A stretch of 22,337 bases of DNA from an uncultured marine group I thaumarchaeote (lineage in GTDB: Archaea > Thermoproteota > Nitrososphaeria > Nitrososphaerales > Nitrosopumilaceae): positions 1-22,337 of the forward strand of contig CABXKZ010000007.1 in NCBI GenBank assembly GCA_902512865.1. Reading direction: 5' to 3'. Positions 8,209 through 14,633 of this stretch are shown piece by piece. The position numbers and the translations under genes were made by a program. Numbering within the stretch: position 1 is the first letter of the stretch; every line of letters starts with the position of its first letter. The notes under the pieces were generated by a model. The model was not told where the DNA came from. It saw nothing but the letters and a program-made list of their open reading frames with translations, and ran no database searches.

Positions 8209-8961
8209 CTATAGCTGATTTCCACAACTCTCACAAAATTTAGAGTCAGGTTTGTTATCAAAATTACAACTAGAACATCTTGAACCACTTCCTACTTCTA
8301 GTGTTTGTTCTACTTTTACATCTGTTTTATCAGATTTTCCTAAAAAGATTACTTCTCCAACAGTTCCAATTCTACTCCAACTGATGTTTATATCGTTTCC
8401 ACCAGCATCTGAAACAAGCAATACTAATTCTTGATTTGAATCGACACCAACTTGTTTTGCTCTTCCTATTCTCTTTGCACTCTCATCAAAAACATCCATG
8501 CCAAAAATTGATCTAAATGTTCCTCCGCTAGGAGTAGGCTCTTGTATTATCTCTGGTTGTACCGTTTCTTGTTGAGTAAAATTATCAAAGTCTGTTTCTT
8601 GTTTTTCAATTGGATTTGCTAATCCTATGTCTACTTGTTCATCAGGTTTTCTAAAATCTCTGTATTCCGCAATAGTTGAACCACATTCGTTGCATAGATA
8701 TTTTCCTCTTTCAACTAAAACTAAATTTTCAGCAACCTCTTCATTTGGATTTTCAAATTCTATATTCGGACTACCTTCAAACTCTTTTTCACACGTATTG
8801 CATGTATATTTAGAAATTTTTTCAGCTTCTAATCTTCCAACTGGTGCTAAAAATAGATCTGGTCCACCAAGGTTTCCCTTACTTTGCTGTTCATCAGTTA
8901 CTCGTGCCATCACAAATCCTCCTGAACCTCTAAGTTTTTTCAATCTAAGTTCTGCACTCAT
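8209..8961 (-). CDS. Zinc-ribbon protein with PRC-barrel-like domain
   Basis: 250 aa, function unknown. Order of parts: N-terminal basic segment with GSGGFVMAR (12-20), a CxxC...CxxC zinc knuckle (C54, C57, C90, C93), a Pro/Gln-rich linker (about 110-147), and a PRC-barrel-like domain (about 148-210, GMDVFDESAKRIGRAKQVGV then ISWSRIGTVGEVIFLG). The C-terminal zinc ribbon has C229, C232, C243 and C246. PRC barrels in archaea occur in RNA-processing (RimM) and cell-division (CdvA) proteins, so the fold does not fix a function. I chose the ATG at 8961 (MSAELRLKK) because a TATA-like element lies 24-31 bp upstream. An in-frame ATG at 8985 would add 8 residues but has no such element. It is divergent from a thioredoxin gene. 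Confidence 0.8.
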   Translation of the reverse strand: MSAELRLKKLRGSGGFVMARVTDEQQSKGNLGGPDLFLAPVGRLEAEKISKYTCNTCEKEFEGSPNIEFENPNEEVAENLVLVERGKYLCNECGSTIAEYRDFRKPDEQVDIGLANPIEKQETDFDNFTQQETVQPEIIQEPTPSGGTFRSIFGMDVFDESAKRIGRAKQVGVDSNQELVLLVSDAGGNDINISWSRIGTVGEVIFLGKSDKTDVKVEQTLEVGSGSRCSSCNFDNKPDSKFCESCGNQL

Positions 8962-8984
8962 ATTTTCATACGTGCAATACGTCA

Positions 8985-8996
8985 TTTAAGTATATT
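8985..8996. promoter_or_regulatory. TATA-like element in the zinc-ribbon/thioredoxin divergent region
   Basis: TTTAAGTATATT lies midway between the minus-strand ATG at 8961 and the plus-strand ATG at 9011, which are 49 bp apart. Read on the minus strand, its TTTAAGTA part is 24-31 bp upstream of 8961. Read on the plus strand, the element is about 15-26 bp upstream of 9011. Inferred from position. Confidence 0.4.
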
Positions 8997-9010
8997 TTGA
9001 AAAATTTTTC

Positions 9011-9415
9011 ATGACTCTACAATATGAAATTATAATCACAAATACATTTTTAGATGTGAAATTTTTAAGAAATTTGATAATCGTGGCAATAACAGAAATA
9101 GATGATCCGAAATCATGGGAAACTGATGTACTTAGCTCTGATAAACCAGTCTTTGTAGACTTTTGGGCTCAATGGTGTGGACCTTGTAGAATGGTTGGAC
9201 CTGTTGTAGAAGAACTTGCTGGAGATTATGATGGGAAAGTTAACTTTGTAAAAGTTAATGTTGATAATGCACAAGAAATAGCACAAAAATATAACGTGTT
9301 TAGTATTCCAACACTATTACTTTTGAACAAAGGTGAAATCATAGCTCAACAAGTGGGCGCAGGTTCTAAAGAAGTATATCAAAACATGATAGACAGAGCA
9401 CTAGAAAAAATTTAG
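9011..9415 (+). CDS. trxA: Thioredoxin
   Basis: Thioredoxin-fold disulfide reductase acting in the cytoplasm. The active site is WCGPC (C56 and C59 from the ATG at 9011), and the cis-Pro is P100 in SIPTLLLL. The start is uncertain. From ATG 9011 the protein is 134 aa with a 24-residue extension (MTLQYEIIITNTFLDVKFLR...) that resembles neither a signal peptide nor other thioredoxins. From the in-frame GTG at 9083 it is 110 aa, the normal family length, beginning AITEIDDPKSW. A TATA-like element fits the upstream start. If GTG 9083 is used, the mRNA would carry a leader of about 70 nt. The stop is followed by a T-rich tract. Zinc-ribbon protein genes flank it on both sides. Confidence 0.92.
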   Translation: MTLQYEIIITNTFLDVKFLRNLIIVAITEIDDPKSWETDVLSSDKPVFVDFWAQWCGPCRMVGPVVEELAGDYDGKVNFVKVNVDNAQEIAQKYNVFSIPTLLLLNKGEIIAQQVGAGSKEVYQNMIDRALEKI

Positions 9416-9422
9416 GCTCTAC

Positions 9423-9441
9423 TAATTTTTCTCTTTTTATT
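9423..9441 (+). terminator. T-rich tract after thioredoxin
   Basis: A run of pyrimidines dominated by T follows the thioredoxin stop by about 8 bp, without a strong hairpin. Oligo-U tracts are sufficient for termination by archaeal RNA polymerase. AT-rich composition limits confidence. Confidence 0.4.
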
Positions 9442-9476
9442 CTAAACTATTAATATTAGATTCTTCTCATTGAGTT

Positions 9477-10004
9477 ATGTCATTAGGAGAAATTGATACA
9501 TTAAATCTTACTTTCGAAAAATTATCCGCACTATTTGATGAATCACAAGGATATTACGAATCTTTTCTAGATGCAAACAATTTGTATAAAGCAGGAAAAT
9601 TATCTGATAAAGAATTCTTTCAAAAATTAGGTGATTACACTGTAGCTTATTCTGCCTTAGAATTTTTAGCCATCAAATCACTAATGGAAATGAAAAAAAC
9701 ATTGGATAGAGTTTCATCTGGTGTAGGAGCTGGTGGTACACAATCTCCTGGACTGATGCCAGGAATGGGGCAACCTGGAATGATGCCTGGTGGTGTTCCT
9801 CCTCGTTCTGGTACTGCTGATAATCCTGTTGGAGGACCTCCTTCAGTTATGGGAACTAATGAAGCATTTACTCAACCTGGAACGCTCCCTACTCCTGATC
9901 CTTCATTACTTCCACCGCAACAAAGTGGTGGAAATTGTACTTCATGCGGTTTAGGATTAAGACCAAATGCTAAGTTCTGCACAAAGTGTGGTTCAAAACA
10001 ATAA
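9477..10004 (+). CDS. Helical-domain protein with Pro/Gly-rich linker and C-terminal zinc ribbon
   Basis: 175 aa, function unknown. Residues 1-80 are predicted helical and rich in aromatic and acidic positions (FEKLSALFDESQGYYESFLD). Residues 81-150 form a low-complexity Pro/Gly/Met linker (PGMGQPGMMPGG and similar). The C-terminus is a compact zinc ribbon (C154, C157, C168, C171) ending FCTKCGSKQ. The ribbon is closely similar to those of the proteins encoded at 8209-8961 and 10008-10370. No signal peptide or membrane helix is present. The ATG at 9477 has a TATA-like TATTAATATTAG about 24 bp upstream. It converges on the next gene with 3 bp between stops. Confidence 0.82.
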   Translation: MSLGEIDTLNLTFEKLSALFDESQGYYESFLDANNLYKAGKLSDKEFFQKLGDYTVAYSALEFLAIKSLMEMKKTLDRVSSGVGAGGTQSPGLMPGMGQPGMMPGGVPPRSGTADNPVGGPPSVMGTNEAFTQPGTLPTPDPSLLPPQQSGGNCTSCGLGLRPNAKFCTKCGSKQ

Positions 10005-10007
10005 TTT

Positions 10008-10370
10008 TTAATTTAGATTAGTTCCACAATCTCTACAAAATTTTGCTGTAGCTGAATTCTTTTCACCACATTCTGAACAAAATTGTTCTTCACCTGATGA
10101 TTCAGAATTTGCACTTCCATACATTCCAGAACCCAAAACAGCTCCTGTTGGAACATAATTATCATCATCAATAATTTCTACCGGCGCATAGTCTTTTTCT
10201 TCAACGTATGTGTATAATCTTGGAATACTTTCTTCTTGTTTTGTAGGATCTGGAACCATATCTCCTAACCAAAATGAAAATCTCATTAAGGTGAGCTCTG
10301 GTGTTGAAAATGCTAGTGTATGTGCTGACATGTAATCATTGGCTGCTTGTTTACCATTGAATACTTTCAT
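10008..10370 (-). CDS. Small protein with C-terminal zinc ribbon
   Basis: 120 aa, function unknown. The N-terminal part (1-65, MKVFNGKQAANDYMSAHTLA and onward) looks like a small folded domain with a hydrophobic core (FSFWLGDMV at 31-39). An acidic, Gly/Ser-rich linker follows, then a zinc ribbon (C98, C101, C112, C115) ending FCRDCGTNLN. The open frame continues to 10445, but that would run through tRNA-Ala. I therefore place the start at the ATG at 10370, which has a TATA-like TTATAC centred about 26 bp upstream on the minus strand (10393-10398). It is one of three neighbouring genes sharing the same terminal ribbon. Confidence 0.8.
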   Translation of the reverse strand: MKVFNGKQAANDYMSAHTLAFSTPELTLMRFSFWLGDMVPDPTKQEESIPRLYTYVEEKDYAPVEIIDDDNYVPTGAVLGSGMYGSANSESSGEEQFCSECGEKNSATAKFCRDCGTNLN

Positions 10371-10392
10371 GATGAAATGATCATTTTTCACT

Positions 10393-10398
10393 GTATAA
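10393..10398 (-). promoter_or_regulatory. TATA-like element for the small zinc-ribbon gene
   Basis: TTATAC on the minus strand lies 23-28 bp upstream of the ATG at 10370, in the 41-bp gap between tRNA-Ala and this gene. It supports a leaderless mRNA starting near 10370. Confidence 0.4.
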
Positions 10399-10411
10399 TG
10401 TTTTCGTGAAG

Positions 10412-10483
10412 TGGACCGAGAGGGAATCGAACCCTCGACATCCACGTTGCGAACGTGGCGCTATACCCCTAAGCCATCGGCCC
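10412..10483 (-). tRNA. tRNA-Ala (anticodon CGC)
   Basis: The minus strand folds as a 72-nt tRNA. The acceptor stem is GGGCCGA with TCGGTCC and includes the G3:U70 wobble that identifies alanine tRNAs. The anticodon stem is CCACG/CGTGG around the loop TTCGCAA, giving anticodon CGC. The T stem is GAGGG/CCCTC with loop TTCGATT. The discriminator is A, CCA is not encoded, and there is no intron. Confidence 0.97.
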
Positions 10484-10504
10484 TAGTAATTGCATTTTTT
10501 AACA

Positions 10505-10513
10505 ATGTATATT
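10505..10513 (-). promoter_or_regulatory. TATA-like element for tRNA-Ala
   Basis: ATATAC within GAATATACATT on the minus strand is centred about 26 bp upstream of the tRNA 5' end (10483), the normal box A spacing for archaeal tRNA genes. Confidence 0.5.
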
Positions 10514-10527
10514 CATTTTTACTCTAG

Positions 10528-10535
10528 TAATATAC
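10528..10535 (+). promoter_or_regulatory. TATA-like element for the amidohydrolase gene
   Basis: TAATATAC is centred about 26 bp upstream of the ATG at 10557, fitting leaderless transcription. It is followed by the weak inverted repeat TACCT...AGGTA (10533-10550). Confidence 0.5.
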
Positions 10536-10556
10536 CTGAAAACTTAGGTAAACATA

Positions 10557-11945
10557 ATGACTTACGATTTAATCATTACAGATTCACATGTGATGACTCC
10601 AAATGGTATAGTTGAAAAAAATATTGTTATTGAAGATGGAAAAATCAAACTAATAACTAATGATACTCCTGAATGTGATAAAAAAATCAATGGTTATGGC
10701 CTAGTTAGCATTCCTGGTTTAATTGATACTCATGTTCACTATGGTGTCTATTCTCCTATTGATCAGGCTGCAACAACTGAATCACATGCTGCTGCAATAG
10801 GTGGTGTTACTACAATGATGAGAATGTTTAGATTAAACGGCTCATACAAAGACTCTCTTCAAAAACATCTATCCGCAAGTCAGAATTCACATTATATTGA
10901 TTATACTCTACACGCATCAATTTTTGATAATTCTCAAATTGACGAAATGAATTATTGTAAGGAAAATAAAATCATTTCATTCAAAATTTACATGAACCTT
11001 GGAGGCGATGTGGGTCATGTGTATATGGAAATGAATCCAGGTGAACAAAAATTGATTTCTGCTGAGGTAAATGTAACAAATGAATTAGTTGAAAAAATTG
11101 TAAAAAAAGCAGCATTACTTGATTGTCCTGTTTTAGTTCATGCAGAAGATTACCAAGAATGTGCTTGTGGAATGAAAACTCAAAAAGAAAAAAATCACGA
11201 TGGTCTAAATGCGTGGTCTGAAAGTCGTTCTCCTAATTTTGAAGTAAAAGCTATTCAAACAATATGTGAATATGGGAGAAAATATAATTGTCAAATTTAC
11301 TTTGTACATATCGGCTCAAAACTAGCATTAGAAAAAATAAAAGAAGAAAAACAGAAAGGTACCAAAATTTTTGTCGAAACATGTCCTCATTATCTAACCT
11401 TGTCACATGAAAGTCAAACTGGTTATCTTGCAAAAGTTATGCCTCCAATTAGAACAAAAAATGATATACAATCTGTATGGACTGCCATACAAAATAATGA
11501 AATTGATACGATTGGAACTGATCATGTCGCTAATCAATTAAAACTCAAACTTGGTGGAGATGATGTCTGGAGTGCTTTAGCTGGATTTCCTGGAATTGGA
11601 ACATCATTACCAATTCTACTTAGTGAGGGAATTAACAAAAATAAAATTAATTTGAATCAGTTAGTTAATTTAACAAGTACAAATGCTTCTAAAATTTTTG
11701 GTCTATCTAGTAAAGGACATCTCGCAATAGGGTATGATGCAGACATTGCAATGATTGATCTAAAAAAAGAAGCAAAAGTTTCTCCTGAACTCTTTGGTGG
11801 ATTTTCTGATTATCTTGTATATGATGGATGGAATTTGAAAGGATGGCCTATCAAAACAATTGTTAGAGGTACTGTTGTTGCTGAAAATTTTGAAGTAATT
11901 GGTAAACCTGGATATGGTAATATTGTGCCACGAGAATTAAGTTAA
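10557..11945 (+). CDS. Cyclic amidohydrolase (dihydroorotase/dihydropyrimidinase family)
   Basis: 462-aa TIM-barrel metal hydrolase of the amidohydrolase superfamily that opens or closes cyclic amide rings. Metal-site residues are visible: H59 and H61 in DTHVHYG, the likely carboxylated K143 in SFKIYM, H195 in LVHAED, H251 in FVHIGS, and D322 in GTDHVA. Small beta-domain segments at both ends (residues 1-50, and 390 onward with GYDADIAMIDL) match the family. The length and HVHYG start lie between dihydroorotase, allantoinase and dihydropyrimidinase, so the substrate is not settled. Pyrimidine synthesis is the simplest guess, but no other pyr gene is adjacent. The gene is divergent from tRNA-Ala, and its 3' end overlaps rpiA by 9 bp. 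Confidence 0.88.
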   Translation: MTYDLIITDSHVMTPNGIVEKNIVIEDGKIKLITNDTPECDKKINGYGLVSIPGLIDTHVHYGVYSPIDQAATTESHAAAIGGVTTMMRMFRLNGSYKDSLQKHLSASQNSHYIDYTLHASIFDNSQIDEMNYCKENKIISFKIYMNLGGDVGHVYMEMNPGEQKLISAEVNVTNELVEKIVKKAALLDCPVLVHAEDYQECACGMKTQKEKNHDGLNAWSESRSPNFEVKAIQTICEYGRKYNCQIYFVHIGSKLALEKIKEEKQKGTKIFVETCPHYLTLSHESQTGYLAKVMPPIRTKNDIQSVWTAIQNNEIDTIGTDHVANQLKLKLGGDDVWSALAGFPGIGTSLPILLSEGINKNKINLNQLVNLTSTNASKIFGLSSKGHLAIGYDADIAMIDLKKEAKVSPELFGGFSDYLVYDGWNLKGWPIKTIVRGTVVAENFEVIGKPGYGNIVPRELS

Positions 11946-12614
11946 AATTTCAAATTTACCGTTTGCTTTTGCCTTGTAAATTATATCTGGTTTTCTTGTA
12001 AAAATTCCAACCTCTATTACTCCTGCAATATTGAGTAACTTTTGCTGTAGTGCTTTTGGATTCTTGATTATTCCAAAATCACAATCTAGTATAATATTTG
12101 AATTTTCAGTAAAAAATGGATATCCTCTATCAAGTATTCGTAATTCTGGTTTACCCCCAATTTTTTCAATTTTTTTCCAAATAATTTGTCTTGCTAATGG
12201 ATGAATCTCAATTGGAACTGTTCTGTTAAAATCTTTGACAAATTTTGAATTATCTGCTATAATGATAACTTTTTTTGCAGCACTAATTAGAATATTTTCT
12301 TTTAACAATGCTCCACCACCACCCTTTATCAAAAATTTATTTTTGTCAATTTGATCTGCACCATCAAAAACTAAATCAATTTTGTCAATTTGATCTGCAT
12401 CAATTAATTGTAAACCACCTTTTTCAGCAATCAATTTTATTTGCATTGATGTTGGTACACATTCAACTGAAATTTTTTTTGTTTTGATATATTTTGATAA
12501 TAATTTTACTAATACAGTTGCAGCACGTCCACTTCCTAAACCTAACACATAACCATCTTTTACATTTTTCAAAGCATCTAAAGATAATGCCTTAATGGCA
12601 CCATCAAATGACAT
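11937..12614 (-). CDS. rpiA: Ribose-5-phosphate isomerase A
   Basis: 225-aa isomerase interconverting ribose-5-phosphate and ribulose-5-phosphate, supplying ribose for nucleotides. The phosphate-binding loop is GLGSGRAA (25-32), a variant of the usual GLGTGSTA. DGAD lies at 84-87. KGGGGALLKE holds the probable catalytic Glu106. The hexapeptide ADQIDK occurs twice, 13 residues apart, around the DGAD motif and is encoded by a 20-bp exact direct repeat. The start ATG shares one base with the stop of the upstream coiled-coil gene (TAATG), so translation is probably coupled. It ends the LSm-L37e operon and overlaps the convergent amidohydrolase gene by 9 bp. Confidence 0.95.
   Translation of the reverse strand: MSFDGAIKALSLDALKNVKDGYVLGLGSGRAATVLVKLLSKYIKTKKISVECVPTSMQIKLIAEKGGLQLIDADQIDKIDLVFDGADQIDKNKFLIKGGGGALLKENILISAAKKVIIIADNSKFVKDFNRTVPIEIHPLARQIIWKKIEKIGGKPELRILDRGYPFFTENSNIILDCDFGIIKNPKALQQKLLNIAGVIEVGIFTRKPDIIYKAKANGKFEILT
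12341..12399 (-). repeat. 20-bp exact direct repeat within rpiA
   Basis: The same 20 bases (TTTTGTCAATTTGATCTGCA on the + strand) occur at 12341-12360 and 12380-12399, 39 bp apart. Both copies are read in the same frame and encode ADQIDK. Confidence 0.85.
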
Positions 12615-13447
12615 TAATCGACCTCTGCTTGTTCAATTTTTGATAAAGTTTTTAGAATTTTTGATTTTATTTGTTCAATGTCATCATCTTCATCATCAAT
12701 TTCCGACTCTTCTGGTAATTCTACAATTGGTTTAGGCATTTCATTTAAAACTGGTTTTACAACATGTTCTGGTTCATCTTTGGTTACTGGAATTACACTT
12801 TGTTCTTTAATTTCTGGGGTCTCAATTTTTTGACTTGCTTGCATCTTTGGTTTCATTGGCGGTGGTGTTATAACATCACTGCTTAATTGTGATAACATCT
12901 GATCATATTTTGATTGTTTAACTGGATCTAATTTTGGTAAAGATGTTAAAGTTGTAATTTCAAACTTCTTTGAACTTCTGTTAACAAATTCTACAATTGG
13001 TTTTTCGAAGACTGCTTTTGATTTCTCTTCTTTATTTTCAATTCCATTTGAGTTCTTATTATTTTTCTTAATCTGAACATTATTTTGTGTTTGAGCAACT
13101 TCTATTTTTGATGTTAATTCATATAATCTTTGATCAAGTTGGGATAATTTTTGATCCATTAGTGTGATTAGCCCGTCGCCTAATGGTCCCAAATCCGGAT
13201 GTTTACTTGCATTTTCTAGCTTTTCAATTCTTGTAATTATTACGCCTAGTTGATGTTGGTATCTTAACAGTAGTCTATCTTTTTGAATTTTTGTTAAATC
13301 TGATTCATTTTGATATAATCGTGCAATTGTTTTTGTCAGAATATCTTTTTCAATTTGTAATGATTGTAATTGACTTACAATGTGGATATTGGCACCTATG
13401 GTTGGAGTTTGTAATTTATTTTTTGATTTAAAAAATTGTTTCAACAT
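12614..13447 (-). CDS. Coiled-coil protein of unknown function
   Basis: 277 aa. Residues about 24-80 and 93-120 are strongly helical and Leu/Gln-rich (LQIEKDILTKTIARLYQNES, then LMDQKLSQLDQRLYELTSKI), giving two likely coiled-coil segments around a conserved-looking HPDLGPLGDGL (83-93). A charged low-complexity region follows (about 125-250, rich in Lys, Pro and Glu). The C-terminus is an acidic stretch plus a short amphipathic helix (IEQIKSKILKTLSKIEQAEV). There is no signal peptide, membrane helix or catalytic motif. It lies in an operon with LSm and L37e upstream (2-bp gap) and RpiA downstream (1-bp overlap). A cytoplasmic scaffold or RNA-linked role is possible but unproven. Confidence 0.8.
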   Translation of the reverse strand: MLKQFFKSKNKLQTPTIGANIHIVSQLQSLQIEKDILTKTIARLYQNESDLTKIQKDRLLLRYQHQLGVIITRIEKLENASKHPDLGPLGDGLITLMDQKLSQLDQRLYELTSKIEVAQTQNNVQIKKNNKNSNGIENKEEKSKAVFEKPIVEFVNRSSKKFEITTLTSLPKLDPVKQSKYDQMLSQLSSDVITPPPMKPKMQASQKIETPEIKEQSVIPVTKDEPEHVVKPVLNEMPKPIVELPEESEIDDEDDDIEQIKSKILKTLSKIEQAEVD

Positions 13448-13449
13448 AA

Positions 13450-13626
13450 TTATAGCGCAGGTACGCTCCGTTTAATCCATGAGTATTTTCGTCTCTTTGC
13501 ATCTGGATGTCCACAACTTGCACATCTATCTAGACGTCTATGAAATGCGTTATTTCCACATCTTCTACATCTGATATGTGTATGAGATTTGTTGTGCTTT
13601 CCCATTGATGGTGTACCTCTAGTCAT
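13450..13626 (-). CDS. rpl37e: Ribosomal protein eL37 (L37e)
   Basis: Small basic zinc-binding protein of the large ribosomal subunit, 58 aa. It reads [20 protein letters not shown] and continues with C20-x2-C23 and C35-x2-C38, the L37e zinc finger, then [11 protein letters not shown], the family signature. It lies 10 bp after the LSm gene, the usual archaeal LSm-L37e pairing, and 2 bp before the coiled-coil gene. Confidence 0.96.
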   Translation of the reverse strand: MTRGTPSMGKHNKSHTHIRCRRCGNNAFHRRLDRCASCGHPDAKRRKYSWIKRSVPAL

Positions 13627-13636
13627 TAGAGAACAC

Positions 13637-13867
13637 CTATTCTGCTGGAGGAGATATCATAACTACATTATCTCCACGAACTACAATGGATCCGAGACTT
13701 TTTGATTCACCTTCAGAAGGGATTTCTTCTGATTGGTCTAGTAGCAGGTTCATGTGTTGATCAAATCCTTGAAGTAAACCTGTGATGGTTTTGCCACCTT
13801 TTAGCTTTATCAGTACGTTCTTGTTGATACTTTCATCGAGTACTTTTACAGCCATATCTACGGACAT
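13637..13867 (-). CDS. Archaeal Sm-like RNA-binding protein (LSm)
   Basis: 76-aa Sm-fold protein that forms a ring binding U-rich RNA. The Sm1 motif spans about residues 14-50 ([20 protein letters not shown] then [12 protein letters not shown]). The Sm2 motif is [17 protein letters not shown] at about 58-74, with the RG core typical of Sm2. The length is normal for archaeal SmAP1. It heads an operon with L37e. A TATA-like element (13900-13908) lies about 37 bp upstream, so a leader of about 10 nt is expected, which contains AAGTGA as a weak Shine-Dalgarno candidate. Confidence 0.96.
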   Translation of the reverse strand: MSVDMAVKVLDESINKNVLIKLKGGKTITGLLQGFDQHMNLLLDQSEEIPSEGESKSLGSIVVRGDNVVMISPPAE

Positions 13868-13899
13868 TTATTTCACTTATTGACTTCCATAATGAGGAG

Positions 13900-13908
13900 T
13901 ATATTAAA
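13900..13908 (-). promoter_or_regulatory. TATA-like element for the LSm operon
   Basis: TTTAATATA on the minus strand is centred about 37 bp upstream of the LSm ATG. Just upstream of it (13911-13922) lies TTCAC-TG-GTGAA, a 5+2+5 inverted repeat that could be an operator or chance. Confidence 0.5.
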
Positions 13909-13936
13909 CGTTCACTGGTGAATTTTTGGTTTTGTT

Positions 13937-14629
13937 TCAGTAAGTCAAGTTTGACTCTTTTACAAGATTATTTACTACTTCCTTAATGATCTTCCTTCCT
14001 AATCTTGCTGATGATCTAGTTGGATCTCCCCAAACCCCATTTCCTGTTACTTTTGGAAATGATTTTTGTGCCAATTTGTTAATTTTTGAAATTTCTTGTT
14101 TAGACATTCCATCTGTTTGAAAACCTTTTTTTGCCTTTCTCATATCTACATTCTTTGAAATTGCTAACATGATTGATGTTTCAACATTACCTGCATGATC
14201 AAACTCTCTATCCATATACTTCCAATATGAAAAAATCTCGATTTTTCTTCTTGTTTTCTGTTTTCTCTCAAAACTTCTCAAAGAATCCAAATTTCCATAA
14301 TGCCCATTAATAATTATAATTTTTGAAATCCCATTTTTGATCAATGACTCGCAAATATCCTCCAAAATTTTCGACAATGTAGACTTTTTTATGCTCAAAT
14401 TGAAGAATGGAAAATGTTCATCTGAAATTCCATAACTAATTGTAGGAAGAAGAATCCCTTTTACCTTGTCTGAAAACTTTGATGCAATTTCTGTTACAAT
14501 ATCTGAATCTGTCGAGATTGGTAGGTGTGGTCCATGTTGTTCAATTGAACCAACTGGAATGATGGCAATCTGTTTCTTTTTTTTGATCATCTTTCTCAAA
14601 TCAGGATCAAATTGATCACGAATAATCAT
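13937..14629 (-). CDS. Creatininase-family metal hydrolase (ArfB-like candidate)
   Basis: 230 aa. It has the creatininase signatures VGSIEQHGPHLPISTDSD (E31, H33 and D42, counted from a TTG one codon upstream), INGHYGN with H111, and HAGNVETS with H146 and E151, which together form the metal site. In archaea one member, ArfB, removes the formyl group from the product of GTP cyclohydrolase III on the way to flavins and F420, so this is a reasonable candidate. MftE-like peptidase and creatininase activities share the same motifs and are not excluded. The ATG at 14629 begins 4 bp after the PurU stop; the frame also has a TTG directly before it. Co-transcription with PurU is likely. Confidence 0.82.
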   Translation of the reverse strand: MIIRDQFDPDLRKMIKKKKQIAIIPVGSIEQHGPHLPISTDSDIVTEIASKFSDKVKGILLPTISYGISDEHFPFFNLSIKKSTLSKILEDICESLIKNGISKIIIINGHYGNLDSLRSFERKQKTRRKIEIFSYWKYMDREFDHAGNVETSIMLAISKNVDMRKAKKGFQTDGMSKQEISKINKLAQKSFPKVTGNGVWGDPTRSSARLGRKIIKEVVNNLVKESNLTY

Positions 14630-14633
14630 CAAA

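Noticed and set aside
8962..8985. ATG at 8985 as the start of the PRC-barrel zinc-ribbon protein
   Set aside because: No TATA-like element at the right distance; the 8 extra residues overlap the likely promoter of the gene.
9720..9930. Pro/Gly/Met-rich DNA at 9720-9930 as a tandem repeat or CRISPR-like array
   Set aside because: The similarity is at the amino-acid composition level; there are no regularly spaced identical repeats.
10371..10445. N-terminal extension of the small zinc-ribbon protein up to 10445
   Set aside because: The extension would be encoded by the tRNA-Ala gene (10412-10483), and a better start with TATA spacing exists at 10370.
13911..13922. TTCAC-TG-GTGAA as a definite operator of the LSm operon
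   Set aside because: The 5-bp arms are short enough to occur by chance, and it lies upstream of the TATA-like element; noted only within the promoter entry.
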